The notes under the pieces are model-generated. The model saw only the letters and a list, made by a program, of their open reading frames with translations. It made no database searches and had not been told where the DNA came from. Below are positions 1 to 8,700 of a DNA stretch of 64,000 bases, piece after piece. Both the position numbers and the translations under genes were made by a program. Every line of letters starts with the position of its first letter. Position 1 is the first letter of the stretch. Location of the stretch: the NCBI GenBank assembly GCA_037200975.1, contig JBBCGI010000001.1, positions 1,984,001-2,048,000 of the forward strand. Reading direction: 5' to 3'. This DNA comes from Pseudomonadota bacterium. GTDB lineage: Bacteria; Pseudomonadota; Gammaproteobacteria; Steroidobacterales; Steroidobacteraceae.

Positions 1-215
1 TGATGGCCGCGATCCGTGAGGTCGGCATCCGCCACCCCACGTTCGGGCTGACCGATGCACACCATGGCACCGTCGCGGCTGCGCTGCTGTGGACGCTCGA
101 GAAAGCGCTGCGCCGGGATTTCACGCCCACGGTGAAAGCGGCGTGGATCCGGATCTTCGGTGTGTTGTCGCAGCGCCTGCGCGGGTCGAGCATCGACGCC
201 GCGCAGGCCGCCTGA
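1..215 (+). CDS. globin-domain protein, C-terminal fragment (gene starts before the window)
   Basis: The first 71 codons visible are the end of a haem-binding globin fold. The run R-H-P-T-F-G-L-T-D-A-H-H followed by ALLWTLEKAL and FTPTVKAAW matches the F-G-H helix region of single-domain haemoglobins and flavohaemoproteins, where a histidine-containing segment precedes the LLWTL helix. The frame closes with TGA at 213-215, shortly after the globin H helix, so no flavin reductase domain follows. That favours a single-domain bacterial globin or a globin-coupled output without a reductase. The proximal histidine and any N-terminal domain lie outside the window. The next gene is convergent. Confidence 0.7.
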   Translation, partial: MAAIREVGIRHPTFGLTDAHHGTVAAALLWTLEKALRRDFTPTVKAAWIRIFGVLSQRLRGSSIDAAQAA

Positions 216-218
216 CTT

Positions 219-725
219 CTACGACATCGTCTTGCCGGTCTCGAGCAGCGACTTCAAGTCGCTCAGGATCCAGTTCCAGCCGCCACCGCCCTGCGTGTTG
301 AACTTGCTGGTGACCGCGCCTTTCATCATCGGCGCACCGGCCGGGATTTCATGCGTGATGGTGAGGCGGCAAAAATCCAGCTCCGTCTGCACGATCTCCC
401 AGGTGATGCGCGAGAAACCTTCCTGGCGATGCGCGTCGTTGAAGAGGAAGCGATAGGTCTGTACCAGTTTGTGCGGCGGACTCGCCTCGATCACTTCGCC
501 GTCGACGATGACTTCGGGCAATCCGAAGCTGCGCATCTGCGCGTTGGCCAGCGCGCGAAATTTGCCGCCGGCCTTGAGCTCGTACTCGGACATGCCGCGG
601 TAGCCATACTTCGCGGTCCACTCGGGTGAGGTCACGGCATCCCAGATCGCGGCGGGCGTCGCCTTGATGTAGATCTCGTGGATATGAGTGGTCGAGTTCA
701 GGCTCTCTTGCGCTGCGGTGGGCAT
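219..725 (-). CDS. SRPBCC (AHSA1/START-like) domain protein
   Basis: This 168-residue protein has the SRPBCC/Aha1-like fold. It opens with the segment HEIYIKATPAAIWDAVTSPE, typical of polyketide cyclase and activator-of-Hsp90-type proteins, continues with GGKFRALA and EVIEASPPHKL, and ends in the conserved C-terminal helix (WNWILSDLKSLLE). I chose the ATG at 725 because the domain begins soon after it; the longer open frame upstream only shadows the repressor gene. It overlaps the 3' end of the upstream ArsR gene by 28 nt, so the two are probably translationally coupled. ArsR-SRPBCC pairs are common, and the SRPBCC partner usually has an unknown small hydrophobic ligand. The ligand here cannot be deduced. 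Confidence 0.85.
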   Translation of the reverse strand: MPTAAQESLNSTTHIHEIYIKATPAAIWDAVTSPEWTAKYGYRGMSEYELKAGGKFRALANAQMRSFGLPEVIVDGEVIEASPPHKLVQTYRFLFNDAHRQEGFSRITWEIVQTELDFCRLTITHEIPAGAPMMKGAVTSKFNTQGGGGWNWILSDLKSLLETGKTMS

Positions 726-1042
726 TTCGCTTTCTCCAGGGATTTTTTGAGGTCGACGAGCGCGGACAACTCGCGCTCCTTGTATTTGTCGATCCAGCGG
801 TCGTGGATGAGACGGATGGGCACGGCGTTGAGGAAATGCAGCTTCTCGCGCCCTTCCCGGCGCGTGATCACGAGGCCGGCTTCTTCGAGCACCTTGAGAT
901 GTTTCATGACCCCGAAGCGGGTCATCTCGAGCTCCCACTCGAGCTCGCCCAGCGTCTGACCGTCACGCTCGTGCAGCAGGTCCAGCAGGAACCTGCGTGA
1001 GGAATCGGCCAGAGCCTTGAACACCAGATCGTCGCTGATCAT
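698..1042 (-). CDS. ArsR/SmtB-family transcriptional repressor
   Basis: This is a 114-residue winged-helix regulator of the ArsR type. Residues 3-80 carry the family pattern (VFKALADSSRRFLLDLL, then a recognition helix within ELEMTRFGVMKHLKVLEEAGLV and the wing ITRREGREKLHFL). There is no ELCVCD metal-binding motif, so a metal inducer is unlikely; it fits the group that controls SRPBCC genes. The frame is open ten codons further to an ATG at 1072, but that start would lie inside a perfect palindrome that looks like its operator, so ATG 1042 is preferred. It is the first gene of a two-gene unit with the SRPBCC protein and probably represses itself. Confidence 0.87.
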   Translation of the reverse strand: MISDDLVFKALADSSRRFLLDLLHERDGQTLGELEWELEMTRFGVMKHLKVLEEAGLVITRREGREKLHFLNAVPIRLIHDRWIDKYKERELSALVDLKKSLEKAKCPPQRKRA

Positions 1043-1054
1043 GGCGGAAACTAT

Positions 1055-1074
1055 ATGTGACCTTTTGGTCACAT
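1055..1074. promoter_or_regulatory. perfect 8-4-8 palindrome, probable ArsR operator
   Basis: The sequence ATGTGACCTTTTGGTCACAT is a perfect inverted repeat with 8-base arms and a TTTT centre. It lies 13 bases upstream of the chosen ArsR start codon, the usual place for an autoregulatory operator. That this repressor binds it is inferred from position and symmetry. Confidence 0.65.
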
Positions 1075-1086
1075 GTCAAAACCAGT

Positions 1087-1105
1087 AAAGGGGACATGCC
1101 TATTT
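1087..1105 (+). repeat. copy of the dispersed motif AAAGGGGACATGCCTATTT
   Basis: This 19-base motif also occurs at 10362-10380, 38175-38193 and, inverted, 38416-38434. In the 38 kb element it forms the outermost part of a long palindrome. Here only one copy is present, so this may be a decayed or solo end of the same repeat family. Confidence 0.6.
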
Positions 1106-1168
1106 AAAAAAGGACGGGCCTCGAAGGTTCGAATGGGGCGATTCGAGCTGCGGGGATGAGGCCCGTCC
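1106..1168 (-). terminator. rho-independent terminator of the NPQPLPP gene
   Basis: On the minus strand the arms GGACGGGCCTC (1158-1168) and GAGGCCCGTCC (1112-1122) form an 11-bp stem, followed directly by a run of six T (1106-1111). It lies just beyond the stop codon of the minus-strand gene ending at 1186. The outer flank (1087-1105) carries the dispersed motif AAAGGGGACATGCCTATTT, so the terminator may derive from a repeat element. Confidence 0.6.
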
Positions 1169-1185
1169 CTGTAAAAAACGATGGC

Positions 1186-1869
1186 TCAGACCAGCCGCGC
1201 GGCTCCGGCCTCCAGCAGTGCATGCGCCGCATCGGCGAAAGTGCGGCCGAGATCGCGGTCCATCGCAATCACGGCGCACTGTTGAAACTGGGTGCCCATG
1301 ACGATGAGGTCGGGGCCATTGAGTTGTTCGGTGAACCAGGCGGGCGCGGGCCACGGGAACGGCCACTTCACGCGCATGCCGTTGCCGCAGATCTCGTCGA
1401 CGAACCGCGCCACGTGACCGCCGACAATGATGATGCCGCGCTCACCGCCCGGCCGCGGGATCAGGTCCGCCAGCTCGCCGACATTCGTCATGCGCTCCGT
1501 GAACTCCTGCACGATGGCGGCGAGGAACGCCGATCTCGGCGGCAGCGGCTGCGGATTGAGCGCCACCTGCGACAACGGATCTCCGCCGATGACATCCCAG
1601 ATCTCCGGATGTTTCTCCGCGACCACCCGCCACAAATGGGTGCCAGCCCCCATCCCGATCACCGAGCGCTCCAGCGCACGGCGGATATACGGATCGAGCG
1701 GACCCGGCGGATCTTCCGGACCGTCCGGGTTGGGATAGCCGGTCGTCAGCTGGCTAACAAGCGCGGTGAGCGCGCGCGCCGACAGGTGCTTCGGCGGCGG
1801 CTTCGGGCCGGGGCCGGTCTTTTCCGGCGTGGGAGCGGGAGCAATGCTGCGTTGCGCAGTGACATTCAT
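1186..1869 (-). CDS. hypothetical protein with an ALNPQPLPP motif
   Basis: I do not recognise a function. The 227-residue product has a Pro-rich N-terminus (residues 10-30), then a globular region containing VALNPQPLPPRSAF. The LNPQPLPP string recurs in uncharacterised bacterial proteins. There is no signal peptide or membrane segment, and it ends in a helix rich in Ala and Leu. Two ATG codons are adjacent; the second (1869) sits 5 bases from a GGAGG ribosome binding site, the first only 2 bases, so I start at 1869. It is transcribed divergently from the CadC-like regulator at 2012 and ends in its own hairpin terminator. Confidence 0.75.
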   Translation of the reverse strand: MNVTAQRSIAPAPTPEKTGPGPKPPPKHLSARALTALVSQLTTGYPNPDGPEDPPGPLDPYIRRALERSVIGMGAGTHLWRVVAEKHPEIWDVIGGDPLSQVALNPQPLPPRSAFLAAIVQEFTERMTNVGELADLIPRPGGERGIIIVGGHVARFVDEICGNGMRVKWPFPWPAPAWFTEQLNGPDLIVMGTQFQQCAVIAMDRDLGRTFADAAHALLEAGAARLV

Positions 1870-2011
1870 CATTTCCTCCGGGAGATGCTTTTCGCGTTTT
1901 GCGGGGCACAGATTCGCCCTGCGGCCCCCCGCAGGCGATGGACGGGCGCTGATCCGGCGCTGACTTGTCTATGATTCACCCCCCGGGGGACCCGGGAAAC
2001 GCGGCGGGTGC

Positions 2012-4255
2012 ATGGATAAGCGGGAAATCCGATTCGACGGCTGGACGATCGACTTCGATTCGGGGGAAATCTCGAAGCACGGCAACACCCATCGCCTGCA
2101 GGACCAGCCGCTGCAGATTCTCGAGGAACTGGTCACGCGGCCCGGCGAAGTCGTCACGCGGGAGCAGTTGATCGCCCGCCTGTGGCCGACCGGCGTGGTG
2201 GAATTCGATACCGGCCTGAACAGCGCCGTGCGCAAGCTGCGCGTTGCGCTGGGCGACGACGCCGAAACCCCGCGTTACATCGAGACCCTGCCGCGCAAGG
2301 GTTACCGGTTCGTCGCCAGGCTCGACCCCGAACCGGCCATCCCGACGCTGCCAGCCCAGACTTCGGACTACGTCCCCACGAGTTTCGAGACCGGGGCTGC
2401 CATCGGCCGGAGGGCGACCGATCGGCGCGCGCCGCTCAATCGCCTGGTGCTCGGATTCGGCAGCATCCTGGCGGCCCTGGTACTCGCGGTGGTCGTCTGG
2501 CGCATGCCGGGTGGCTGGTTCGGCGCCGGCGCCCGCGCCGAAGACCTTCCCACGATCGTCGTGCTGCCGCTGGTCGACATGAGCGTCGATCAGCGCGAGC
2601 AGGCCCTGTGTGACGGCCTCACCGACGAGCTCTCCAACTGGCTGGCGCACATCCCCACGCTGCGCGTCGTGGCGCGCACCTCGGCATTCGCGTTCAAGGG
2701 CAAGAACACCGACGTACGCGAAATCGGCCGCACGCTCGGCGCGACGCACGTGCTCGAAGGTTCGCTGCGGCGTTCGGGCGACCAGCTGCGCATCACGGTG
2801 CAGCTCATCACCGCGGCCACCGGCCTGCACCTGTGGTCCAAGTCCTTCGACCTGCCCATCGGCGACATTTTCCTCATCGAGGACACAGTGTCGCGCGCGG
2901 TGGCCGAGGCGCTGCACCTCGAGCTGTCCGCGGACATCGCCGAGACCTGGGCGAAACGCCAGCCCGAAAAGATGGAAGCCTACGAGCTCTATCTACTCGG
3001 GCGCGCCCGCCAGAGCAAACGCACGGCCGACGACAACGTCAAGGCGGTGGAATTCTTCCGCCGCTCCGTGGCCGCCGATCCAGGTTACGCACTGGCGCAC
3101 GTCGGCCTGGCGGAGACGCTGCTCAACGACCTGTCCCTCAACCGCACGCCGCTCGAAGACGTCTCCGCCGACGTCGAGCCGATCATCAACCAGGCGCTGG
3201 CGCTCAACCCGAAGCTGCCCGAGGCGCTGGCCGTCAAGGGCTGGCTGCTCAACGAGCAGTTCCGGACCGATGAAGCGCTGCCGATTCTCGAACAGGCGAT
3301 CGCCGCGAATCCCAACGACGCCGCGAGCCATCGCTTTCTCGGCAACGTCTACGACCGGCGCGCGGATCCCGAAGAAGCGCTGCGCAACTACTCGATCTCC
3401 GCCAGCCTCGATCCGCTCGATTTCCTGGCCCACGTGTATCGCTGCATGGGGCTGGTGGAACTGGCGAACTACGCGGAGGCGAGCGCCGCATGTGCACGCG
3501 CGCGCGGCCTCGAGCCGACTCACTACTGGGGACCGCTCGCGACATCGTGGATTTCACGCGCGCAGGGCGAGACGCAGGAGGCCCTCAAGTGGGTCGATGC
3601 GGCGCACGAACTCGCACCCTCGGACTGGCAGGTTGCCGATCAGAAAGTCGATTTGCTGCTGACACTCGGCAAGATCGATGAGGCACGCCAGGTGCTGGAA
3701 GACATGCCGGAGGACGCGTCATTCGCCGCGCTCTCGCGGCAGGCGCAGCTGGTGTTCGCCGCCGGCGGTGCCGGCGAGTTGAAAGCCTGGCTCGCGCAAC
3801 GCGACGCCGCCGCGCTCGCGCAGACCAGCGCGGACCTGGCCGAGCTCGCGCGCATGCAGCTCATGGCGAACGATGCCGCCGCGGCGCGCGCCACGCTCGC
3901 GCATGCGCAACGCATCCTGCCGCTGTACGGCGCGGATCTGTACGACGGCAGCCAGATCCGCTACGAGTATTCGGTCGCCCTGATCCACGCCGCCATCGAA
4001 TTGAACGGCGGCGGCAACCGCGACGCGGCGCTCAAACTACTCGCGGGTCTCGAACGCATGCTCGATACGTACGAGAAGAACGGCGGCCGGCACTTCGGCT
4101 CGCCCCTGCTGCGCGCCGAATCGTTGAGCCTGCAGGGCAGGAAAACTGAAGCCGCCGCGGCGCTAGAGGCCGCCTGGAAGCGCGGCTGGCGTGCCACGTG
4201 GCACGCGAGCCGCGAACCATATCTCGCCGGCGTGGAGATGCCCGAAGGAAGTTAG
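2012..4255 (+). CDS. membrane-anchored winged-helix regulator with TPR sensor (CadC/ToxR-like)
   Basis: This 747-residue transmembrane transcription regulator has an OmpR/PhoB-type winged helix at residues 10-104 (PGEVVTREQLIARLWP, then ETLPRKGYRFVA), a linker, one membrane helix at about 145-163, and a periplasmic part. The periplasmic part starts with a TolB/FlgO-like segment (about 180-300: IVVLPLVDMS, ATHVLEGSLRR, LHLWSKSFD) and continues with several TPR repeats to the C-terminus. This is the architecture of the CadC-like regulators with TPR that are frequent in Xanthomonadales-type genomes, where the periplasmic part senses an unknown signal. Its targets are unknown; the divergent gene at 1869 and the small gene that follows are the nearest candidates. 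Confidence 0.88.
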   Translation: MDKREIRFDGWTIDFDSGEISKHGNTHRLQDQPLQILEELVTRPGEVVTREQLIARLWPTGVVEFDTGLNSAVRKLRVALGDDAETPRYIETLPRKGYRFVARLDPEPAIPTLPAQTSDYVPTSFETGAAIGRRATDRRAPLNRLVLGFGSILAALVLAVVVWRMPGGWFGAGARAEDLPTIVVLPLVDMSVDQREQALCDGLTDELSNWLAHIPTLRVVARTSAFAFKGKNTDVREIGRTLGATHVLEGSLRRSGDQLRITVQLITAATGLHLWSKSFDLPIGDIFLIEDTVSRAVAEALHLELSADIAETWAKRQPEKMEAYELYLLGRARQSKRTADDNVKAVEFFRRSVAADPGYALAHVGLAETLLNDLSLNRTPLEDVSADVEPIINQALALNPKLPEALAVKGWLLNEQFRTDEALPILEQAIAANPNDAASHRFLGNVYDRRADPEEALRNYSISASLDPLDFLAHVYRCMGLVELANYAEASAACARARGLEPTHYWGPLATSWISRAQGETQEALKWVDAAHELAPSDWQVADQKVDLLLTLGKIDEARQVLEDMPEDASFAALSRQAQLVFAAGGAGELKAWLAQRDAAALAQTSADLAELARMQLMANDAAAARATLAHAQRILPLYGADLYDGSQIRYEYSVALIHAAIELNGGGNRDAALKLLAGLERMLDTYEKNGGRHFGSPLLRAESLSLQGRKTEAAAALEAAWKRGWRATWHASREPYLAGVEMPEGS

Positions 4256-4257
4256 CC

Positions 4258-4458
4258 TTACTTGGCCGGCTTCGTCGCGAGGTTGAGGATGTCGATCTCG
4301 AGCTTGGGTGGCGGAATCGGTCCCGGGCCTACCAGCAGGTAGTTATAGCCACCGTCGCCACCGTAGGTTTCGAAGAATTCCTTGGTGACGGCGTTCACTT
4401 TCTTGCGCAGCTTGTCGATTTCCTTCTTGCTGGGCTTTTTCTTCTTCGATTTGGCCAT
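4258..4458 (-). CDS. small lysine-rich hypothetical protein
   Basis: This 66-residue protein has a strongly basic N-terminus (MAKSKKKKPSKKEIDKLRKK) followed by a short hydrophobic C-terminal half with GPGPIPPP. The start is supported by an AAGGAAA ribosome binding site 5 bases upstream. It is convergent with the CadC-like gene (2 bases between the stops) and follows the RNase T2 and membrane protein genes on the same strand, perhaps as the last gene of their unit. I do not recognise a family; the basic head could bind nucleic acid or be disordered. Confidence 0.6.
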   Translation of the reverse strand: MAKSKKKKPSKKEIDKLRKKVNAVTKEFFETYGGDGGYNYLLVGPGPIPPPKLEIDILNLATKPAK

Positions 4459-4467
4459 GTTATTTCC

Positions 4468-4779
4468 TTATGGTGCGGACCCGGGCGTTTTACCCCGGGT
4501 CAACCGGCCAAGCAAGAGTCCGAGCGCGCCACCGGTCAGCGCATACAAACCGAGTGCGCCGTAATACAGCGTGTACGCATGGGTGGCGATCCACTGCGGC
4601 GGCAACACGTGCGCACGCAGCTGATTCCACGCGACCACGCCGAGCACCATCGCCATCGCGGAATACACCGGCCAGCGCCAATACGCGCGTGCGTCGGCGC
4701 GCATCGCGAGCAATCCCGACAACATCGCGAGCGCGGTGACGCCGTAGGCGATGAACAATTCGCGCAGTTGCACGTTCAC
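4468..4779 (-). CDS. small membrane protein of unknown function
   Basis: This 103-residue protein has about three hydrophobic helices (LFIAYGVTALAMLSGLLAM, VYSAMAMVLGVVAW and the stretch ending GALGLLLGRL), so it is an inner-membrane protein. I take the GTG at 4779 as start because it overlaps the TGA stop of the upstream RNase T2 gene in a GTGA arrangement, which implies translational coupling. The longer open frame upstream only shadows that gene. No family is recognised. Confidence 0.65.
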   Translation of the reverse strand: MNVQLRELFIAYGVTALAMLSGLLAMRADARAYWRWPVYSAMAMVLGVVAWNQLRAHVLPPQWIATHAYTLYYGALGLYALTGGALGLLLGRLTRGKTPGSAP

Positions 4780-5588
4780 GGCGACAACTCCGCGATGCGG
4801 AACGAGCGGCCGCAACCCTGGTCGCGGCGATTGACGGCGCCGCAGTCGAGCAGCGTGCCCGGCGCGCCGTTCGCGCCGTCGTCGTCGATACATTGACGTA
4901 CCTCGATGAGAAACGGGCGGCTGCGCAGGGCCGCCGGTACGCCGCGCAAGGTACGGCATTGGAAAGTGACCGATGCGCCGAGGCCCGCCTGGTAAACGTC
5001 GGCCGCAGCACGCAATTCTGCCGGCGATGTTTCTCGTCCCGCCAGACTAGTTAGTCTGCCGAGCAGCGCGGCGTCCAGGTGGCGCGCGCCATCGAGCGTT
5101 TGTTCGAAATATGCATCGTCGTCGAGCCCGGTGCAGCCGCCGTGTTTGCGCCACTCGTGTTCGTGCAGGTTCGACTCCATGCCAGGCATGTACTCCTCGA
5201 GCTCGTGAGCGAGCGCCGGCGCGAGATCGAGGCCTGGCGCCTGGCAATCGTGGGGATAGGCGCCGGCATCGAGTTTCTCCGGCCACAATCCATGGATCGC
5301 GAGCGGATGCGGCTGGCGGACCCGGCACTCCGGCTTGTTTTCATGGCCATCGGAACAAAAGGCTGGATGCCAGCTCATGGTCAGCAGGTAGAAATCGAAA
5401 TCGGCTCGCACGGACTCTGACTTGCGGTCGGTGCGCTCGACATTCCCGGTTTCGACCGGGGTGGCGGAGCCCTGCTTCCGGGTGGGCGCGGGCCCCTTCA
5501 TCTCGACGTACTGCCAGAGCTTCACCAGTCCGAGGATGGCGGCAAAAACGAGGATGGATTTGACCGTGGACCGGTTCAGTCGGCGCAT
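4776..5588 (-). CDS. RNase T2 family endoribonuclease, membrane-anchored or exported
   Basis: This 270-residue enzyme carries both conserved catalytic segments of the RNase T2 family: CAS-1 as IHGLWP (residues 98-103, His99) and CAS-2 as HEWRKHGGC (144-152, His144 and His149). Enzymes of this type cleave RNA through a 2',3'-cyclic intermediate and work in the periplasm or outside the cell. An uncleaved-looking hydrophobic segment (about 11-25) after a basic start suggests an N-terminal anchor or signal, followed by a disordered stretch (31-62). Eight cysteines fit the disulfides of an exported protein. It is first in a unit with the small membrane protein. No strong ribosome binding site is visible. 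Confidence 0.87.
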   Translation of the reverse strand: MRRLNRSTVKSILVFAAILGLVKLWQYVEMKGPAPTRKQGSATPVETGNVERTDRKSESVRADFDFYLLTMSWHPAFCSDGHENKPECRVRQPHPLAIHGLWPEKLDAGAYPHDCQAPGLDLAPALAHELEEYMPGMESNLHEHEWRKHGGCTGLDDDAYFEQTLDGARHLDAALLGRLTSLAGRETSPAELRAAADVYQAGLGASVTFQCRTLRGVPAALRSRPFLIEVRQCIDDDGANGAPGTLLDCGAVNRRDQGCGRSFRIAELSP

Positions 5589-5704
5589 GCGCGCCAGAAT
5601 TCACTCTATTGATGTCAACTTCAAGCTCCGCACGGTGAGGCAGATACGCCGCATCCGGATATCATTCGCCGTGCTGTAAGCCCTTCCAAAACAATCGGGA
5701 TCCC

Positions 5705-8700
5705 ATGAAACCTTCCGTTCTGATCTCCCGTCTCGCGGTGTTCTTCATTGCCGGCATTTCGACGGTTTCCTCGCAGACGCTCGAACTCGACAAAGCCGAA
5801 CGCCTGCCGACGCCGGTGATGGATCCGGCCTCCGACGATGCGACGCTCGCACTCAAGCGCTTCTCGCTACCGGCCGGCTTCCAGGCGAAATTGTGGGCCG
5901 CCGAACCGATGCTCGCAAATCCCGTAGCCATCGACTTCGACGAGAAGGGCCGGCTGTTCGTGTCCGAGACCTATCGTTACCGCACCAGCGTGCTCGACAT
6001 CCGCGACTACATGGGCATGCTCGAGCTCGACATGGCCTCGCGCTCCATCGAAGACCGCGCGGCCCTGCATCGCAAGGTGTTCGGCGATCAGGCCAAGGAA
6101 TTCTCGATCGAAGGCGAGGTGGTCCGGCTGGTCGAAGACACCGATCACGACGGCGTTGCGGACAAGTCCAGCGTTTATGCCGATGGTTTCAACAGCGAGC
6201 TCGACGGCATCGCCTCGGGCGTGTTGGCGCGTCATGGCCAGGTCTGGTTCACCAACATCCCGAGCCTGTGGCTGCTGGAAGGTGAAGCAGGCGCGGTGAA
6301 GAAGACCGAGCTGCTGCGCGGTTTCGGCGTGCGTTACAACTTCACCGGCCACGATTTCCACGGCCTCGCGATGGGCCACGACGGCAAGATCTATTACTCG
6401 ATCGGCGATCGCGGCACCCACGTGAAGGGCAAGGAAGGCCAGCTCGTCGACTACCCGGATGAAGGCGCGGTGTTCCGCTCCAATCCGGACGGCACGGAGT
6501 TCGAGATGTTCGCGCACGGCCTGCGCAATCCGCAGGAACTGGTGTTCGACGAACACGGCAATCTGTTCACCGGCGACAACGACAGCGACCAGGGCGACCA
6601 GGAACGCCTCGTGTACCTCGTCGAAGGCGGCGACAACGGCTGGCGCATCGGTTACCAGCACGCGCCGCTCGGCAAGGGCGGCCCGTGGATGCGCGAAGGA
6701 TTGTGGAAGCCGCGTTTTCCAGAGCGGCCTGCCTATCTACTTCCACCGGTGTGCAACATCGAGGATGGGCCGTCAGGTCTCACGTATTACCCGGGCACGG
6801 GGCTTTCGCCCGAATACGCCGGGCATTTCTTCATCACGCATTTCAAGGGCAGCATCGCGCGCAGCGGCATCCAGACGTACACCGTCAAGCAGAACGGCGC
6901 GACGTTCTCGCCCACCAGCAGCGAACAGTTCATGGGCGGCGTGTTGCCGACCGACGTGACGTTCGGGCCGGATGGCGTGCTCTATCTATCCGACTGGGTG
7001 GACGGCTGGCCGAAGTCGCATAAGGGGCGCATCTACGGCATCACGCCGGTGAAGCAGGACGCGGCGCGGGCGCAGGCCAGCGCCGACCTTGCCAAACTAC
7101 TGGCCGCGGGCTTCAAGAACACGGACACGAAAGCGCTCGTCGCCCTGCTTTCGCACGCGGACCGCCGCGCGCGCCTCGAGGCGCAGCTCGAGCTGGCGTC
7201 GCGCGGTGACGGCAGCGCGAAGGCGTTCACTCCCGTGGCGGCCAACAAGAGCGCCAATCCGCTCGCGCGTCTGCACGCGGTGTGGGGGCTCACGCAGCTG
7301 GGCCGCAAGGGGTCCAAGGTCGCGCCGCTGTTCGTGCAGTTGCTGACCGATGCCGATCCGGAGGTGCGCGCGCAAGCCGCCAAGGGACTGGGCGACATCA
7401 AGGCGGCGGCGGCACAGGCCGTCTTGGTGAAGTCACTGAACGACGCCGCGCCGCGTGTACAGTTCTTCGCGGCACAGTCGCTGGGCAAGCTCAAGGACGC
7501 GAAGTCCACGCCCGCCTTGCTCGCGCTGCTCAAGGCGAACGACAACAAGGATGCGTACCTGCGATTCGCGGCGGCGCATGCGTTGGCTTCCATCGGCAAG
7601 AACGCCGCACTCGACGCGGCCGCGAAAAATTCTTCCGGCGCGGTTCGCCTGGGCGTGGTGCTCGCTTACCGCGAGCTCAAAGACCCGGCCCTGGGCGGAT
7701 TTCTCGACGACGCCGATGCCTACATCGCGCGTGAAGCGGCCGAGGCGATCAACGACGTGCCGGTCGAAGCCGCGTACGGCGCGCTGGCCGGCCGGCTCGC
7801 CAATGCGCCGGCAAAAGACGAGGCGTACGTCGAACGCGCGATCAACGCGAACTACCGACTGGGTGGCGCGGGCAACGCGAAGGCGCTGGCCGATTACGCG
7901 CTGCGCGACAGCGCCACGCCCGGCATGCGCGCCGAGGCGTTGTTGCAGCTCGGCCTGTGGGCCGAGGTGCCGCAGCGCGACCGTATCGTCGGCATCTTCC
8001 GGCCGCTCGCCAAGCGCGATGGCGCCGCGGCCGCGAACGCGGTCGCCGCGATCGCGCCGAAGTTGTTAGGCGGCGCGCCCGAGGCCGTGCAGCTGGCGAC
8101 GCTCGAAGCCATCGGCACGCTGCGGTTGCGGGCGGCGGCACCCACGCTGGTGGCGGCCGTGGGCAACGAGAAGGCGCCGGAGGCGGTGCGTGCCGGCGCG
8201 CTGCGGGCGCTCGACGCGTTCGGCGGCGACGACGTCCTGCCCGCGATCGACGCCGCGCAGAAATCCAGCGTGGCCACGCTGCGCCTGGCGGCCATGCAGA
8301 TCGTTGCGCATCGCTCGCCCGAGCGCGCATTGCCCATGGTTCGCAAGCTCGCGGCCACCGGTTCCGAGGCCGAGCAACAGGCCGCGTTCCTGTCGATGGC
8401 GCAGCTGAAGGGCGCCGAAGCGGCGAAGCTGATGGTGAGCTCCATCGATCAGCTCGCGGCCGGCAAGGTCAAGGCGGGCGCGCAGGTGGAATTGATCGAG
8501 GCGGTCGAGAAGAGCGACGACCCGGCGGTGAAGGCACGCTGGGAGAAGCAGAAGGCTTCGTGGGCTGGCGCCAGCAACGCGCTGGCTTCGTATGGGTTCG
8601 CACTGGCGGGCGGCGATTCGCGGCGCGGCGCGCAGGAATTCTTCGGCAACGCGGTGTTGCCTTGCGCGCGTTGTCACAAGGTGGCAGGCGAAGGTGGTGA

